The notes beneath the pieces were generated by a model. That model saw only the letters and a list, made by a program, of their open reading frames with translations, was not told where the DNA came from and did no database searches. Shown in pieces: positions 62,185-64,000 of a DNA stretch of 64,000 bases. Numbering within the stretch: position 1 is the stretch's first letter; each line of letters begins with the position of its first letter. Position numbers and translations under genes: made by a program. Origin of the DNA: Sulfurovum lithotrophicum (lineage in GTDB: Bacteria > Campylobacterota > Campylobacteria > Campylobacterales > Sulfurovaceae); NCBI RefSeq assembly GCF_000987835.1, contig NZ_CP011308.1:868001-932000 (forward strand), written 5' to 3'.

Positions 62185-63208
62185 ATGCCAGCTGTTGCAG
62201 CAGGTCTATCTCATCGAGTGCTTTTCCCGTTCCTTTTGCCACAGCCAGGAGTGGGTCTTCGGCAATATAGACAGGCAGTTTGACGATATCGGAGAGATAC
62301 TTGTCAAGTCCTCTGATCAGAGCACCGCCACCGGTCAGTACGATGCCGTTTTCGACAATATCGCCTGCAAGTTCCGGCGGTGTCTGTTCCAGGACTGTCT
62401 TGAGAGCATTGGCGATCTCTTCAAGAGAGTCCTTCATGGCATCTCTGATGTGTTCAGAGGAAATCTCTATGGCGACAAGACTTCCCTCTATCTGGTCTCT
62501 ACCGCGAACGGTTGTTGTCAATTCTTCCTCCAGAGGAATAGCCGTACCGATTTTGATCTTGAGTTCTTCGGCAATACGCTCGCCGATCAGAAGGTTGAAG
62601 TTCTTCTTGACATAGTCCACGATGGACTGGTCGAAGTGGTCTCCGGCGACACGGATTGATTTGCTCAGGACAAGGCCGCCCAGAGAGATAACACCGATCT
62701 CTGTCGTACCGCCGCCTATATCGACAACAAGATTACCGTTGGGGTCCTTGACCGGAATGCCTGCGCCGATGGCAGCAGCCATTGGCTCTTCTATCAGATA
62801 GACATAGCGTGCACCGGCATTCTCTGCAGAGTCTTTGACCGCACGTCTTTCCACCTGTGTGAGGCCGTAAGGTACACAGATTATGATACGCGGTGAGAAC
62901 CAGCCTTTTCGTTTATGTGCTTTTTCAATGAAGTAACGGATCATCATCTCGGTCACTTCAAAGTCGGCGATGACCCCGTCTCTCATTGGGCGGATCGCTT
63001 TGATGTTCCCCGGTGTCTTACCGACCATGTCTTTGGCTTCCTGACCTACAGCAAGGATACGCTGCTGTCCATGTTTGTCGAACTGTATGGCGACTACGGA
63101 GGGTTCATTGATACTGATGCCCTGTCCTTTGACAAGTACGAGTGTGTTCGCCGTTCCAAGGTCGATCGCAAGATCGTTTGAGAACAGGCCTAATAGTTTT
63201 TTAAACAT
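62174..63208 (-). CDS. mreB: Actin-like rod-shape protein MreB
   Basis: 344 residues of standard length. Phosphate-1 (AIDLGTANTLV), connect (GGGTTEIGVISLGG) and adenosine (GGGALIRGLDKYL) motifs are all clear. The cytoskeletal filament sets cell width. It is co-transcribed with clpX (30-bp gap) and mreC. Confidence 0.97.
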   Translation of the reverse strand: MFKKLLGLFSNDLAIDLGTANTLVLVKGQGISINEPSVVAIQFDKHGQQRILAVGQEAKDMVGKTPGNIKAIRPMRDGVIADFEVTEMMIRYFIEKAHKRKGWFSPRIIICVPYGLTQVERRAVKDSAENAGARYVYLIEEPMAAAIGAGIPVKDPNGNLVVDIGGGTTEIGVISLGGLVLSKSIRVAGDHFDQSIVDYVKKNFNLLIGERIAEELKIKIGTAIPLEEELTTTVRGRDQIEGSLVAIEISSEHIRDAMKDSLEEIANALKTVLEQTPPELAGDIVENGIVLTGGGALIRGLDKYLSDIVKLPVYIAEDPLLAVAKGTGKALDEIDLLQQLAYED

Positions 63209-63238
63209 CGATGATTATCCTTTCTTTGCTGTAGCTGC

Positions 63239-64000
63239 TTATGCTGTTTTTTTATTCTTTATATAGAGTGGCTTGGCACCGTTCTGTACAACCTCTTCGG
63301 TAATGATCACTTCATATCCGGCCAGTTCGGGCAGGTCATACATGATGTTGAGAAGGATCTCTTCCATGATGGAGCGTAGTCCACGTGCACCTGTTTTCCT
63401 GTCAATGGCTTTCTGCGCGATCAGTGAAAGTGCTTCCTCTTCAAAGCTCAGTTTTACGTCATCGATCTCAAAGAGTCTCTGGTACTGCTTGACGAGAGAA
63501 TTCTTCGGTTCTGTCAAAATACGTACCATATCCTCTTTTGTTATCTTACCCAATGTGGCCAGAATATGTAAACGACCGATGAGCTCCGGTATGAGTCCGT
63601 AAGAGACGAGATCATCCGATTCGACCATATGAAGCATATTTTCCTCTTCGGACTTGGAACGTTTTTCCTGCCCGAAACCAAGCGTATTTCCACCCAGTCT
63701 TCTTTTGATGATATCATTGAGCCCGTCAAAAGCACCGCCGCAGATAAAGAGGATGTTGGACGTATCGATCTGGATGAAGTCCTGGTTGGGGTGCTTTCGC
63801 CCGCCTTTGGGCGGGATGTTCACGACGGAACCCTCGATAAGCTTGAGCAGTGCCTGCTGTACACCTTCTCCCGAGACATCACGTGTGATCGAACGGTTTT
63901 CTCCCATACGGGCGATCTTGTCGATCTCATCGATGAAAACGATGCCCTGTTCGGCTCTTTGCGGGTCACCGTCCGCTTCCATAAGCAGTTTGGTCAGAAT
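63239..64000 (-). CDS. clpX: ClpX ATPase, partial (N-terminus off the right edge)
   Basis: The frame runs off the right edge with no start in the window; about 253 C-terminal residues are visible. FIDEIDKIA (Walker B), [36 protein letters not shown] and [14 protein letters not shown] are ClpX marks, and [14 protein letters not shown] lies in the C-terminal domain. It unfolds substrates for ClpP. The zinc finger and Walker A are outside the window. Confidence 0.95.
   Translation of the reverse strand: MLTKLLMEADGDPQRAEQGIVFIDEIDKIARMGENRSITRDVSGEGVQQALLKLIEGSVVNIPPKGGRKHPNQDFIQIDTSNILFICGGAFDGLNDIIKRRLGGNTLGFGQEKRSKSEEENMLHMVESDDLVSYGLIPELIGRLHILATLGKITKEDMVRILTEPKNSLVKQYQRLFEIDDVKLSFEEEALSLIAQKAIDRKTGARGLRSIMEEILLNIMYDLPELAGYEVIITEEVVQNGAKPLYIKNKKTA

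Noticed and set aside
1-64000. tRNA or rRNA genes
   Set aside because: No cloverleaf with an intact T-arm, and no rRNA-like stretch, was found by eye on either strand.

Overview
The window looks like the chromosome of a marine or vent-type Campylobacterota, closest in style to Sulfurovum/Sulfurimonas. The evidence is the gene order clpX-mreB-mreC-carB, secA beside lolA and a LolC/E permease, a SorAB-type sulfite dehydrogenase like that of Campylobacter, a siroheme nitrite reductase with nitrate assimilation genes, and MotAB-like and AMP-ligase genes typical of free-living members. No rRNA, tRNA or CRISPR array was recognised. The two ends cut adk (left) and clpX (right).

Layout. 1-7.9 kb: adk, aspS, a purine phosphoribosyltransferase, a VWA protein, a MotA/MotB-like (ZorAB-like) membrane pair with a small partner, and an L,D-transpeptidase. 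7.9-23 kb: an assimilatory nitrate region with nasA, a fused ferredoxin/DmsC membrane anchor, nirA and narK. It is followed by a degenerate histidine kinase/response regulator and a PP2C-Ser/Thr kinase fusion. A 3.5-kb AT-rich island sits between nasA and the rest of its presumed operon. It reads as an integron gene-cassette array without an integrase in view: four cassette genes (HEPN-like, PD-(D/E)XK nuclease, coiled-coil membrane protein, KTSC protein) separated by attC-like sites whose R'' and R' boxes match as cassette ends should. 23-41 kb: mostly housekeeping and envelope genes (patatin, two MltG paralogues, AsmA-like, LolC/E, SecA, LolA, RmuC, ArsC, SorAB, ABC-F, RraA) and a 55-residue lysine-rich protein.

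41.2-46.4 kb is a tight five-gene operon: coenzyme-B12 glutamate mutase (glmS, glmE, glmL), an AMP-forming ligase and a methyltransferase, with no methylaspartate ammonia-lyase. This suggests that 3-methylaspartate is made for use rather than for breakdown. 46.4-50.7 kb is an accessory stretch: an HsdR remnant, an OLD/PARIS-like AAA-TOPRIM protein, a Fic gene broken by one extra base, four tandem palindromic iterons, and a REP-associated tyrosine transposase among its GTAG-type REP palindromes. Repeats of the same family are scattered through the window and supply the stop codons of at least two genes. 50.7-64 kb: small conserved proteins, a 189-bp MITE-like inverted-repeat element, a soluble FtsH-like protein with a degenerate ATPase, trmH, a CHAD protein, upp, carB, mreC, mreB and clpX.

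The most interesting parts are the cassette array, the glutamate-mutase/ligase operon, the nitrate region with its phospho-signalling genes and paired operators, and the RAYT/REP system.
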